Source of the DNA: Polyangiaceae bacterium
GTDB taxonomy: Bacteria > Myxococcota_A > Polyangia > Polyangiales > Polyangiaceae
Length of the DNA: 64,000 nucleotides
Direction: 5' to 3'
Assembly (NCBI GenBank): GCA_041389725.1
Contig: JAWKRG010000019.1
Span: forward strand, 14,444 to 78,443
The translations under genes were made by a program, and so were the position numbers. Shown piece by piece: positions 56,747 through 64,000 of the stretch. Below the pieces are notes generated by a model that was not told the DNA's origin, made no database searches, and saw nothing but the letters and a program-made list of their open reading frames with translations. Within the stretch, counting starts at the first letter, position 1. Each line of letters starts with the position of its first letter.

Positions 56747-58834
56747 TTGGAACTCTTCGTCTATTCAGCACCGGTCGCGGGCGTGCTCGCGCTCATCTTC
56801 GCCTACGTGAAAGCCATGAAGGTCAACGCCCAAGATGCGGGCACTGACAACATGAAGGAGATCGCTGCGCTCATCCGTGAGGGCGCGATGGCCTTCTTGG
56901 CTCGCGAGTACAAGGTGCTCGCCGGCTTCGTGGTGTTCGTGGCGGCCCTGCTCGCCTTCGCAAACATGGGTGACAAGCCCGGCCACAGCCCACTCATCGC
57001 CGCGTCCTTCGTCGTTGGTGCTTTCGCCAGTGGGCTGGCGGGGTTCTTCGGCATGCGGGTGGCCACGGCGGCCAACGTACGCACGACGGCGGCGGCACGA
57101 ACCGGCCTGGAGAAGGCCCTCGACGTCGCCTTCAGCGGCGGCACCGTGATGGGCATGAGCGTGGTGGGTCTGGCCACCCTGGGCCTCGGTGGTCTCTACA
57201 TCGCCTTCACCATGTCGGTGTTCCCCAACTCGATGGAGACGACCATCAACGTGCTCACTGGCTTCTCGATGGGCGCCAGCTCGATCGCGCTCTTCGCTCG
57301 CGTGGGTGGTGGCATCTACACCAAGGCCGCAGACGTCGGCGCCGACTTGGTGGGCAAGGTGGAGAGTGGACTGCCCGAAGACGATCCGCGCAACCCCGCC
57401 GTGATCGCGGACAACGTCGGCGACAACGTCGGTGACGTGGCCGGCATGGGCGCGGATCTGTTCGAGTCCTACGTGGGCGCCATCATCGGCGCCATGGTGC
57501 TCGGATACGGTGCCTCCGCGATTCAGCAGGGGAACTTTGGACCCATCGTGTTGCCCCTGGCGATCGCCGCCGGCGGCATCGTCTGCTCCATTCTCGGCAC
57601 CTTCGTGGTGCGTGTGAAAGAAGGCGGCAACCCCCAGGTCGCTCTCGACACCGGTTCTTTTGGTGCTGCTGCGGTGATGGCTGGCGCGACCTTCTACCTG
57701 GCAAAGGCCTTGTGGCCCGAAGGTGGCACTGAGCTTTCCGGACAAACCGTCCAGTGGACGGACGTCGGTATCGCCACGGTGATCGGCCTCGCCACCGGCG
57801 TCGCCGTTGGTCTCATCACCAGCTACTACTGCTCGATGGACAAGCCCCCGGTCAACGGCGTCGCCGAGCAGAGCAAGACCGGAACTGCGACGAACATCAT
57901 CGCGGGCTTGGGCCTCGGCATGCAGTCGACGGCACTGCCCATCCTCTGCATCGCGGGTGGCGTGATTGGCGCCGCGCACTTTGCCGGCCTCTACGGTGTT
58001 GCCATCGCGGCGCTCGGCATGCTCAGCACCACCGGCATTCAGCTGGCTGTGGACGCCTACGGCCCCATCGCTGACAACGCTGGCGGCATCGCAGAGATGA
58101 GCCATCAAAAGAAGGAAGTACGCGAGCGCACCGACAAGCTCGACGCCGTGGGCAACACCACCGCCGCCATCGGCAAGGGTTTCGCCATCGGATCGGCGGC
58201 CATGACCGCGCTTGCGCTGTTTGCGGCGTTCAGCCAGCAAGCCAACATCACCGGCATCGATCTCTCGAAGCCCAAGGTGATGGCCGGCGTGTTCTTGGGC
58301 GGCATGCTGCCCTTCCTCTTCTCCAGCCTGGCCATGGCCGCGGTGGGTGAGGCGGCCATGGACATGATCGAAGAGGTTCGCCGCCAGTTCCGCGAGATCG
58401 AGGGCCTGCTCGAGGGCAAGGCCAAGCCCGATACCGCGCGCTGCGTCGACATCTCCACGCAGGCGGCCATCAAGCGCATGATGCTCCCGGGTGCTCTAGC
58501 CATCTTCACGCCAGTAGCGATCGGCTTCGGCATGGGCGCCGAGGCTCTAGGCGGCGTGCTCGCTGGTGTCACCGTCAGCGGCGTGCTCCTGGCACTGTTC
58601 ATGAGCAATGCCGGCGGCGCTTGGGACAACGCCAAGAAGTCCTTCGAAGGCGGCGGCTTCAAGATGAAGGACGGCAGCCTGCATCCCAAGGGCTCCGAAG
58701 CCCACAAAGCTGCCGTGGTTGGCGACACCGTCGGCGATCCCTTCAAGGACACCGCAGGTCCGTCCCTGAACATCTTGGTGAAGCTGATGAGTGTAGTGGC
58801 TCTGGTCATCGCGCCGCTCATCGCGCTGCACTGA
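56747..58834 (+). CDS. hppA: membrane pyrophosphatase, K+-dependent type
   Basis: A 695-residue polytopic protein from TTG 56747, with AAGGAG at 56733 correctly spaced. The pyrophosphate-binding loop 'DVGADLVGKVESGLPEDDPR' and 'NVGDNVGDVAGMGADLFESY' are intact, and the C-terminal 'GDTVGDPFKDTAGPSLN' matches the family. At the K+ switch it has GNTTAAIGKG, i.e. Ala where K+-independent enzymes have Lys, so it should need potassium. Whether it pumps H+ or Na+ is not decidable here. It stores energy from pyrophosphate and relieves biosynthesis. A strong terminator follows. Confidence 0.93.
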   Translation: MELFVYSAPVAGVLALIFAYVKAMKVNAQDAGTDNMKEIAALIREGAMAFLAREYKVLAGFVVFVAALLAFANMGDKPGHSPLIAASFVVGAFASGLAGFFGMRVATAANVRTTAAARTGLEKALDVAFSGGTVMGMSVVGLATLGLGGLYIAFTMSVFPNSMETTINVLTGFSMGASSIALFARVGGGIYTKAADVGADLVGKVESGLPEDDPRNPAVIADNVGDNVGDVAGMGADLFESYVGAIIGAMVLGYGASAIQQGNFGPIVLPLAIAAGGIVCSILGTFVVRVKEGGNPQVALDTGSFGAAAVMAGATFYLAKALWPEGGTELSGQTVQWTDVGIATVIGLATGVAVGLITSYYCSMDKPPVNGVAEQSKTGTATNIIAGLGLGMQSTALPILCIAGGVIGAAHFAGLYGVAIAALGMLSTTGIQLAVDAYGPIADNAGGIAEMSHQKKEVRERTDKLDAVGNTTAAIGKGFAIGSAAMTALALFAAFSQQANITGIDLSKPKVMAGVFLGGMLPFLFSSLAMAAVGEAAMDMIEEVRRQFREIEGLLEGKAKPDTARCVDISTQAAIKRMMLPGALAIFTPVAIGFGMGAEALGGVLAGVTVSGVLLALFMSNAGGAWDNAKKSFEGGGFKMKDGSLHPKGSEAHKAAVVGDTVGDPFKDTAGPSLNILVKLMSVVALVIAPLIALH

Positions 58835-58856
58835 GAACCGGCGCCGAGCGCCGACG

Positions 58857-58889
58857 AAAGCCCCGCTGCCGAAAGGTCGCGGGGCTTTT
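58857..58889 (+). terminator. rho-independent terminator after hppA
   Basis: AAAGCCCCGC (58857-58866) pairs with GCGGGGCTTT (58879-58888) across a 12-base loop, followed by TT. It lies 22 bases after the pyrophosphatase stop. Confidence 0.88.
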
Positions 58890-59162
58890 CCACATTTGCG
58901 TGCCCTGATCTGGTTTGGGTCTAGGACATGCGCGGCGAGAGACGTCGCGTCGCTCGGGGCACGGCAGCTGGCGACAGCGCCTCGCGGAGCACGCGCGGCA
59001 ATCGAGCACGGCAGTGGGCGACAGCGCCTCGCGGAGCACGCGCGGCAGTCGAGCACGGCAGTGGGCGACAGCGCCTCGCGGAGCACGCGCGGCAGTCGAG
59101 CACGTCGGCAGGCCTGCAACGACCGCCCTAGGCGCCCCGAAACTCGTGCTACAAGATCGCGC
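58890..59162. other. gene-free interval with tandem repeat
   Basis: From the hppA terminator to the next start there is no supported gene. A 47-bp repeat, three copies, takes up about half of it; the remaining 60 bases before 59163 are ordinary GC-rich DNA, and the only short frames are repeat-derived. Confidence 0.6.
58957..59104. repeat. 47-bp tandem repeat, three copies
   Basis: Copies at 58957-59003, 59004-59050 and 59051-59097, with a 7-base start of a fourth. Copies 2 and 3 are identical, each beginning GAGCACGGCAGTGGGCGACA; copy 1 differs at a handful of bases. The unit also has an internal GAGCACG...GGCAGT echo. 47 is not a multiple of three, so it is not coding in a fixed frame. Confidence 0.92.
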
Positions 59163-59708
59163 ATGACGCGCAAACACGTGACGCGGAGAGTCGTTCTTCT
59201 TGGCTGTGGCGCTGGCCTCGCCGCCCTGGCCTGCGGTGACGACGGGGGTGGCAGCGGGGGCTCGGGTGCAGCCGCGGGCACCGGTGGCGCAACCGGCACG
59301 GGCGGTGCGACCGGCAGCGGCGGCGCAACAGGAACTGGCGCCGCAGCGGGAGCTGGTGCTGCAGCCGGCTCAGGCAGCGGAGGAACCTCAGCGGGAGCGT
59401 GTGGCGTGGCGCTGTTGGTGAAGGGATCCAACTACGGCATCGACCCTCACGACCTTTCGATTCCCGTGGCTGACATGGTGGCGGGCATGACGAAGACGTA
59501 CACCACCACGGGCACCACCCACGACCACAACATCACGCTCACGGATGCCGACTTCGCGGCGTTGCGAAATGGCGAAACGGTGAGGAAGTACGTCTGCTTG
59601 GAAGAGCCGAAGTTCATCGATCACGAATTCGCCATCAGCTGCGCGGATCCCAACATCCAACCGCTGCTCGAAGGCGAGATCGGCACGCCGAGCAACTGCC
59701 CGGGGTGA
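59163..59708 (+). CDS. Tat-type lipoprotein with cupredoxin-like part
   Basis: A 181-residue protein with a twin-arginine-like signal ('VTRRVVLLGCGAGLAALAC') ending in a lipobox. A Gly/Ala/Thr linker to about residue 80 leads to a beta-rich domain of about 95 residues with several His ('THDHNITLTDADF', 'FIDHEFAISC') and two Cys. The HxH motifs and size could fit a copper- or metal-binding domain, and Tat export would fit a cofactor-bearing fold; this is inference. The 47-bp repeats lie just upstream. Confidence 0.68.
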   Translation: MTRKHVTRRVVLLGCGAGLAALACGDDGGGSGGSGAAAGTGGATGTGGATGSGGATGTGAAAGAGAAAGSGSGGTSAGACGVALLVKGSNYGIDPHDLSIPVADMVAGMTKTYTTTGTTHDHNITLTDADFAALRNGETVRKYVCLEEPKFIDHEFAISCADPNIQPLLEGEIGTPSNCPG

Positions 59709-59817
59709 GCGGAAGCACCGTCGCCCCGGGGCGGCTGCGGGGAAGCTCTTGGCCGCGCAAGCGGTATCAGGGTGCACGTCGTCGAAGGTTCCGTTCTTCG
59801 CGACCCTCGGGCAGACG

Positions 59818-60486
59818 ATGAAGCAACTAGTCGCAGCCGTCGTGGCGAGTTCCGTTGCGCTGGGCTGCGGCGCGATGTCGCGCCAAGCCTGGGAGGACCT
59901 CGAGGGCGAAGTCGCGCAGCGCAATCGCGCCCGCTCCGAAGCCGCGCTTGCCCAGCTCGAGGCCAAGGGATACGCGTGGATCGAAGATGGCGTGCAAACC
60001 GCCATGCTCTCCGAACCCGGGCGCGAACGTTGTCTGAGCGCGGCGCGTAGCATCAGCACGGAGCCAGCACCGGCGAAGGAGTCGGTCAGTGTCGACATCA
60101 CTCCCGCGCGATCCGGAGCAACCTCCCCGGCGCCACGCACGCTCAGCGTCAAGGAAGAGGACGCCTGCGCGTTCTTCCGCGGACGAGTGCATCGCCTGCT
60201 TGGGCGCGACGCCGCGGGCGCGGAAGTGAGCTTGGTCCGCATTTCCGGTGGTTTGGCCCGGGACCCTCACGGCAAACGCGTCGAAGTCATCCTGGCGCCG
60301 CGTCGTCAGCATCGAGAAGTCACTGTCGACATGTTCTGCAACCGCATGCCGAGCCCCGTACCCGACCCGCTGGCGTACCACTCGCCACCGGCGCGCGTCG
60401 TCGAGGCTCCGGCGCCCCTTCCCCGCGTGAATGTCGACGTCGAAGAAGAGGTGATCGACGTCGAGTGCACCGACACGGTGTACTAG
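59818..60486 (+). CDS. hypothetical lipoprotein
   Basis: A 222-residue lipoprotein with signal 'LVAAVVASSVALGC'. A helical N-terminal segment ('WEDLEGEVAQRNRARSEAAL') is followed by a Pro/Ala-rich linker and a beta domain ('GAEVSLVRISGGLARDPHGK', 'RVEVILAPRRQHREVTVDMF'). The tail is acidic. No family recognised. The gene lies 109 bases after the Tat lipoprotein and is probably separate from it. Confidence 0.62.
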   Translation: MKQLVAAVVASSVALGCGAMSRQAWEDLEGEVAQRNRARSEAALAQLEAKGYAWIEDGVQTAMLSEPGRERCLSAARSISTEPAPAKESVSVDITPARSGATSPAPRTLSVKEEDACAFFRGRVHRLLGRDAAGAEVSLVRISGGLARDPHGKRVEVILAPRRQHREVTVDMFCNRMPSPVPDPLAYHSPPARVVEAPAPLPRVNVDVEEEVIDVECTDTVY

Positions 60487-60697
60487 TAGCCCACCGCCGT
60501 GACCTGGACGCCCGGTCTTCCCGCCGTCCGAACAGCCACGAGCGTGACCCCAGGTTTGCGTTGAAGTGGTCGAAGCTCGCTTCCGCCACCTCCTACTGCT
60601 GGACGAGGACGCCCTCATCCCCTGGCCGGTGCAGATGACTTCGTGAGTTGACTGGGGGGTTAGGTCGCGCAACGTGGCGTCTGCTATCCTTCCCACC

Positions 60698-61279
60698 ATG
60701 GCCGAACCCGCGCAGAAAGGTCCCACCCTCGCTGACATCGACGCCCTTCCTCCAGGTCAGAAGGGTGAGATCATCGACGGCGTCTTGTATACGATGACAC
60801 GTCCAAGGTTCCGTCATCAGAGGATGGTCGCGACCCTAGATCGCAAGATTGGCCCTCCCTTTGACGATGGTGACGGCGGTCCAGGCGGGTGGTGGATCCT
60901 TCCCGAGCCGGGCATCGAGGTCCCCGATTCACCCGAGTTTTCTCCGGATCTCGCTGGGTGGAAACGGGAACGTCTGGCTATCCCTCCCACCGACAAGACC
61001 ATTGATGTCGTCCCTGATTGGATTTGCGAGCTCCTCTCACCCACTACGCGGCGCCACGACATGGTTGTCAAGAAGCCGTTCTACGCCCGGATAGGCGTTC
61101 CGTACCTTTGGCTTGTAGATCTGGACGCCGAAGCCATCGTCGTCCTCCAGCTGTCCGAGGGAAAGTGGATCGAGCTGAGCACGTTCTCCGACGAAGCCGA
61201 CGCCAGGATGCCGCCGTTTGATCAGGTCTCATTCGATGTGAAGAGTTGGTGGGCGAAGGTTCAACTCACTGAGCGATGA
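60698..61279 (+). CDS. Uma2-family (DUF820) protein
   Basis: A 193-residue Uma2-type protein with a PD-(D/E)XK-like fold. 'LPPGQKGEIIDGVLYTM' carries the early Glu, 'HQRMVATLDRKI' the His helix, 'FSPDLAGWKRERL' the Asp of the catalytic strand, 'PDWICELLSPTTRRHDMVVK' the later Glu and the Thr-Arg-x-x-Asp motif, and 'YARIGVPYLWLVDLD' the following strand. Such proteins are widespread in high-GC bacteria with many paralogues and unclear biology. All core residues are present. Start ATG 60698; GTG 60674 is the alternative. A truncated relative is at 19099-19386. Confidence 0.85.
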   Translation: MAEPAQKGPTLADIDALPPGQKGEIIDGVLYTMTRPRFRHQRMVATLDRKIGPPFDDGDGGPGGWWILPEPGIEVPDSPEFSPDLAGWKRERLAIPPTDKTIDVVPDWICELLSPTTRRHDMVVKKPFYARIGVPYLWLVDLDAEAIVVLQLSEGKWIELSTFSDEADARMPPFDQVSFDVKSWWAKVQLTER

Positions 61280-62405
61280 CGCGCAGAACGAGATTGATGC
61301 GGCGCTTGGCTACGTCCAGGGTCGTCTCGGTGGCGATCTGAACGTGGGTCGCCTTCTGTGCGGCGTGAAGTTCTTGCAGCCGCGTGATGTCTTCCAGCAA
61401 CTTGCGGCGATTGAACACCTCGCCGGGCCTGACGGTGATGCGTTTCGCATACGCGGCCTTGGTCGTGACCAGGTCACCCGCCACGCCAATCTTGCCCACC
61501 TTGAATTGCGGGCCCTCCTTGATGACGATGCGCACCTGCAGAGCTCCGTTCTGCTCGCTGATCTCCGGCGGCTGCACCGTGGCCGTGACGTAGCCCCGGT
61601 CGTAGTAGGTGCCCTGCAGCACCAGCACGTCTCGTTCCAGGAAGTCGTCGGACAGCGGCTCGCCCGGCTTGACCGTCATCAGCGTCAACAGCTCGTCGGT
61701 CGAGATCGCCACGTTGCCACTGAGGCTCACCTCGCCCAGTAGCAGGCGCGGACCGCGGTTGACGTGCACACAGGCGTCGACGCTGCCATCCTCGCGACGC
61801 ACACCGGACACGTATGCCTTGGCGTGACGATGTCCCAACTCCCGTAGGTGCTGCTCCACGTGGGCAATGCCTTCGGTGAGGGTCTCCTCTTGAAGACGCA
61901 GCCCCTTGGCGACCCCCATCTGCTTGGCGATGGCCTCGCTCGCGCCGTCGCCCTCCCAGAACGCCGCACGAACGCGCGGCGCGCGCTTCACGCGGTAAGT
62001 GACGACGAGCGCTTCTGGGCTGCCGCTGCTCTCGACGATAACGTCTTCGAGCTCGCCAAGTTCCCACAGCCGACCCACGTCGGCGCGGACGGCCTCGTCG
62101 CTCAAGGCGCTTCCCGCCTTCAGCATCACCGCGGCGCGAGCACGCTCGCTGAGCTGCGGGCCGTCCGCCTCCACGCGCACTTCTTTGACCGTGCCGCGCG
62201 TGCCTTCCAACGCACTCGCCACCGCGTCCGCCACCACCACTCGATGAAGCGCTTCGGGTGCGGCCGAACACGCGGCTTGCTTTGAATCTCGTGGCACCGC
62301 GCTTGGCGCGGGCACTGGCTCGACGGGAGCGGTCGTGCGCGGCGCTGGCGCTCCGCCGCCGCAGCCGGCCAGGGTCACGGCCAACACGACGAGCACGCCC
62401 TTCAC
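61266..62405 (-). CDS. POTRA-only lipoprotein, BamA-like N-terminal half
   Basis: A 379-residue lipoprotein (GTG 62405; signal 'GVLVVLAVTLAGC'). After a Pro/Ala-rich linker to about residue 50 come four POTRA-type domains. The third ('LGEVSLSGNVAISTDELLTL', 'RDVLVLQGTYYDRGYVTATV') and fourth ('VGKIGVAGDLVTTKAAYAKR') show the family phrases most clearly. The protein stops exactly where BamA-family proteins would begin their beta-barrel. It might collaborate with a separate barrel or with outer-membrane protein chaperones. Its start overlaps the end of the SurA-like gene by GTGA, and it converges with the Uma2 gene, overlapping it by 14 bases. Confidence 0.83.
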   Translation of the reverse strand: MKGVLVVLAVTLAGCGGGAPAPRTTAPVEPVPAPSAVPRDSKQAACSAAPEALHRVVVADAVASALEGTRGTVKEVRVEADGPQLSERARAAVMLKAGSALSDEAVRADVGRLWELGELEDVIVESSGSPEALVVTYRVKRAPRVRAAFWEGDGASEAIAKQMGVAKGLRLQEETLTEGIAHVEQHLRELGHRHAKAYVSGVRREDGSVDACVHVNRGPRLLLGEVSLSGNVAISTDELLTLMTVKPGEPLSDDFLERDVLVLQGTYYDRGYVTATVQPPEISEQNGALQVRIVIKEGPQFKVGKIGVAGDLVTTKAAYAKRITVRPGEVFNRRKLLEDITRLQELHAAQKATHVQIATETTLDVAKRRINLVLRVIAQ

Positions 62406-62977
62406 GGCTGCACCCGGATCGTGACTCGACTCTGCTTGCGGAGCTCTTTCATCCATTGCGTGCGGGAGTCTTGCGCTCGCAGCATGCCCTCCCGCGACTC
62501 ATCGACGACCAGCCCCGTGCGCGACCAGTGCATGCGAAGCAACTTGCCCTCCAAGATCTGGAAGCGAATCTCTGCACGGTAGCTCGCCTCGCTCAGCCCT
62601 TGCTTCTTCGCTTCTTTCAGCAGCGCCGGAACATCCAGGTCGTTCTGCTTGGCGACGGCTGCGAGCGCTCGATCCACCTCCATGTCCTCCACGGACACCT
62701 GCAGGCGCCTTGCCTCTTTTCGCACCAGGACGCGCTCGATCTCGCGCGTCACCAACTGCTCGAACACGTCGCGTCCTGCCTTCAATTGCTTGTCCAAAGG
62801 AAGGCCCGCCAACTGCTGGCGAAACGCCAGCGCGGCGCCGCGGATGTCCGACAGCCAAATCGGTTTGCCGTCGACCGTCGCTACCACCCGCTCCACCGTG
62901 CGCGGCGCGGCGGGTGGTGTCGCAAAGGCAATGCTCGGCACGAGCAGCAACGGACCCATCCACCTCGAACCTCGCAT
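62402..62977 (-). CDS. SurA N-terminal-like periplasmic chaperone
   Basis: A 191-residue protein with signal peptide ('WMGPLLLVPSIAFA'). Residues 35-165 match the SurA_N helical chaperone domain: 'VVATVDGKPIWLSDIRG', 'FEQLVTREIERVLVRKEAR', 'VSVEDMEVDRALAAVAKQN'. There is no parvulin PPIase domain, whereas normal SurA has one or two. It is translationally coupled to the POTRA-only lipoprotein, so the two likely work together on outer-membrane proteins in the periplasm. ATG 62977 has AAGGA upstream; GTG 62995 is the alternative. Confidence 0.85.
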   Translation of the reverse strand: MRGSRWMGPLLLVPSIAFATPPAAPRTVERVVATVDGKPIWLSDIRGAALAFRQQLAGLPLDKQLKAGRDVFEQLVTREIERVLVRKEARRLQVSVEDMEVDRALAAVAKQNDLDVPALLKEAKKQGLSEASYRAEIRFQILEGKLLRMHWSRTGLVVDESREGMLRAQDSRTQWMKELRKQSRVTIRVQP

Positions 62978-63120
62978 GCGCTTTCCTTCTGCCACGGTGC
63001 TCGCAGCCTACCACCGCGCGCTACGCCTCACGCGCGCTCGCCTTCCCTCGAGTTCTCGTGGCGCGCTACCTCAGAGAGGTTTCGGGTTCCGTCGGGCACG
63101 ATCCTCGAAGCACCGCCGGC

Positions 63121-64000
63121 TCAATCGCCGCCCGATTCGATCTCCCGAAGTCGCGGCAGGCCCGCGTCGCGCAGTTCCTCCAGCTCGTAGTCTTCGATGG
63201 GCGCCTCCGGCTGGTTGTTGCTGAGGTCCAGCTCCTCCAGCTCTTTCAGGTATTCCGACGCGGCCAGCGCTTCGACCACCCCGAACGCATGGCCCAGGTC
63301 GTGTCCCGCAAGGCCAAGGCGGCGCAGGCGGCATAGGGCGCTCGCCGCCACGAACGGTTTGACGTCCTTCAAGCGGCGCCGACGATCTGTCGGGTACCCG
63401 AGGTCAAGCGCTTGCAAGCCTTGCGCGGCTGGACTCGTCAGCAGCCGGTCGAGGATCTTCTTGTTGAGGTTGGCACCTCGCAGAGTGAGGGAGTCGAGCT
63501 TCGCCAACGTCGAGCAGCGCGCGATGCGATCAAAGTCTGACTCCCGGAGGCGGGAAGCTTCCAGGGACAGCGAGCGCAGGTGCTCGGCGTTCGACGACTC
63601 ACACAGCTGCACGACGGCTTCACCGTCGAGTTCATCGTTTGCGGTCAAGTCGAGCTCGGCCAGGGACGACGCCGGCCGCGCCGCCCATGCCTCGAGGCCG
63701 CTCTTCCTCAGATCACAATCCTGGAGTCGAAGCACTCGCAACTGGCTCAGGTTTTCAGACTCGGCAAGGGCTTCGAAGCCCGCGTCACCGAAGGGTTGAT
63801 CGCGAAGTTCCAGTTCCTCGAGCGCCTTCAGGTGATTCCCGATGGCGCGGCAGTCGTCCGGTCCCAGTTTGGAGCTGCCCACACGAAGCGTGGACAGCTT
63901 GGGCGTGCTCTCACAGAACGCCGCGAGCGCACTGGCCTCGAACCGCGCCTCGAGACGCTCCAGCTTCGAGCAGTTGCGGGCAATGACGCTGGCGATATCG
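63121..64000 (-). CDS. leucine-rich-repeat protein, 5' end beyond window
   Basis: Partial. The frame is open to the right edge, and the translated stretch before the first GTG (63882) already reads as leucine-rich repeat ('NCSKLERLEAR', 'PKLSTLRVGSSKLG'), so the real start lies beyond 64000. About 293 residues are visible, with roughly ten repeats of the LxxLxLxx(N/C)xL type ('LEELELRDQPFGDAGFEALA', 'LRSLSLEASRLRESDF', 'LKELEELDLSNNQPEA'). The spacing fits the ribonuclease-inhibitor-like LRR class. It probably serves protein binding; the missing N-terminus may hold another domain. Confidence 0.85.
   Translation of the reverse strand, partial: DIASVIARNCSKLERLEARFEASALAAFCESTPKLSTLRVGSSKLGPDDCRAIGNHLKALEELELRDQPFGDAGFEALAESENLSQLRVLRLQDCDLRKSGLEAWAARPASSLAELDLTANDELDGEAVVQLCESSNAEHLRSLSLEASRLRESDFDRIARCSTLAKLDSLTLRGANLNKKILDRLLTSPAAQGLQALDLGYPTDRRRRLKDVKPFVAASALCRLRRLGLAGHDLGHAFGVVEALAASEYLKELEELDLSNNQPEAPIEDYELEELRDAGLPRLREIESGGD

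Noticed and set aside
1..64000. CRISPR array
   Set aside because: The tandem repeats found (38, 47, 24 and 13 bp) have no unique spacers between copies.
1..64000. tRNA, rRNA or riboswitch
   Set aside because: No cloverleaf with a TTCRA arm, rRNA-like stretch or recognised aptamer was seen in the gaps.
1..64000. Prophage, insertion sequence or large biosynthetic cluster
   Set aside because: No transposase, integrase, phage structural gene, or PKS/NRPS module was found.

Overview
The window is high-GC DNA (by eye mid-60s percent) packed with genes, many of which overlap by the 4-base ATGA/GTGA type and use GTG or TTG starts. About a third of the genes encode secreted lipoproteins with Gly/Ser/Thr-rich linkers and cysteine-rich modules, and one has a C-terminal Cys motif, hydrophobic stretch and Arg tail like MYXO-CTERM. 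With an AGPS-like ether-lipid enzyme, TamB and several myxobacterial-style regulators, this points to chromosomal DNA of a Myxococcota member, most likely Polyangiales. I see no rRNA, tRNA, CRISPR array, prophage, insertion sequence or large biosynthetic cluster.

Layout. 0.2-6.7 kb: a PQQ-type beta-propeller lipoprotein, a convergent membrane-anchored hydrolase, then a tightly overlapped trio (UbiB/ABC1 kinase, HExxH lipoprotein peptidase, TIM-barrel-like protein). 6.7-10.4 kb: a cysteine-module lipoprotein, an HD-domain protein and an endonuclease/exonuclease/phosphatase lipoprotein. 10.5-19.4 kb: TamB, an overlapping alpha/beta hydrolase lipoprotein, an AGPS-like FAD enzyme, QueD with a tandemly duplicated 3' end, and a 5'-truncated Uma2 remnant. 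19.4-26.6 kb: a caspase-like/TPR protein with a BFD-type ferredoxin upstream, a lipoprotein, a TlpA-like thioredoxin, a PAS-PAS-kinase-receiver hybrid and a lone ExbD. 26.6-35.3 kb: an alpha/beta hydrolase, two paralogous zinc-ribbon membrane proteins, a lipoprotein, a CX4C/GWTTR repeat protein, a hypothetical protein, a B12-type radical SAM protein and a LeuA-like synthase whose start codon overlaps that of the radical SAM gene.

35.4-40.8 kb is a leftward set: YtkA-like lipoprotein, small cytochrome-like lipoprotein, pentaheme lipoprotein cytochrome, then a pentapeptide-repeat protein overlapping a GHKL ATPase. A divergent TetR gene carries a candidate operator. 40.9-51.6 kb: a VWA lipoprotein, an extended aldo/keto reductase, several Cys-rich or Gly-rich surface proteins and an ECF sigma/anti-sigma pair. 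51.6-58.8 kb: a DNA/RNA methylase, a DUF4846 lipoprotein, glutamate dehydrogenase, mannose-6-phosphate isomerase and a membrane pyrophosphatase. 58.9-64 kb: a 47-bp tandem repeat, two lipoproteins, an intact Uma2 protein, a POTRA-only lipoprotein overlapping a SurA-like chaperone, and a leucine-rich-repeat protein running off the right edge.

Envelope assembly (TamB, POTRA/SurA-like pair, lipoproteins), envelope signalling and redox chemistry dominate. The most unusual material is the CX4C/GWTTR repeat protein, the pentapeptide/GHKL pair, the zinc-ribbon paralogue pair, the degenerate caspase-like TPR protein, the TetR-linked cytochrome operon and the POTRA-only/SurA-like pair.
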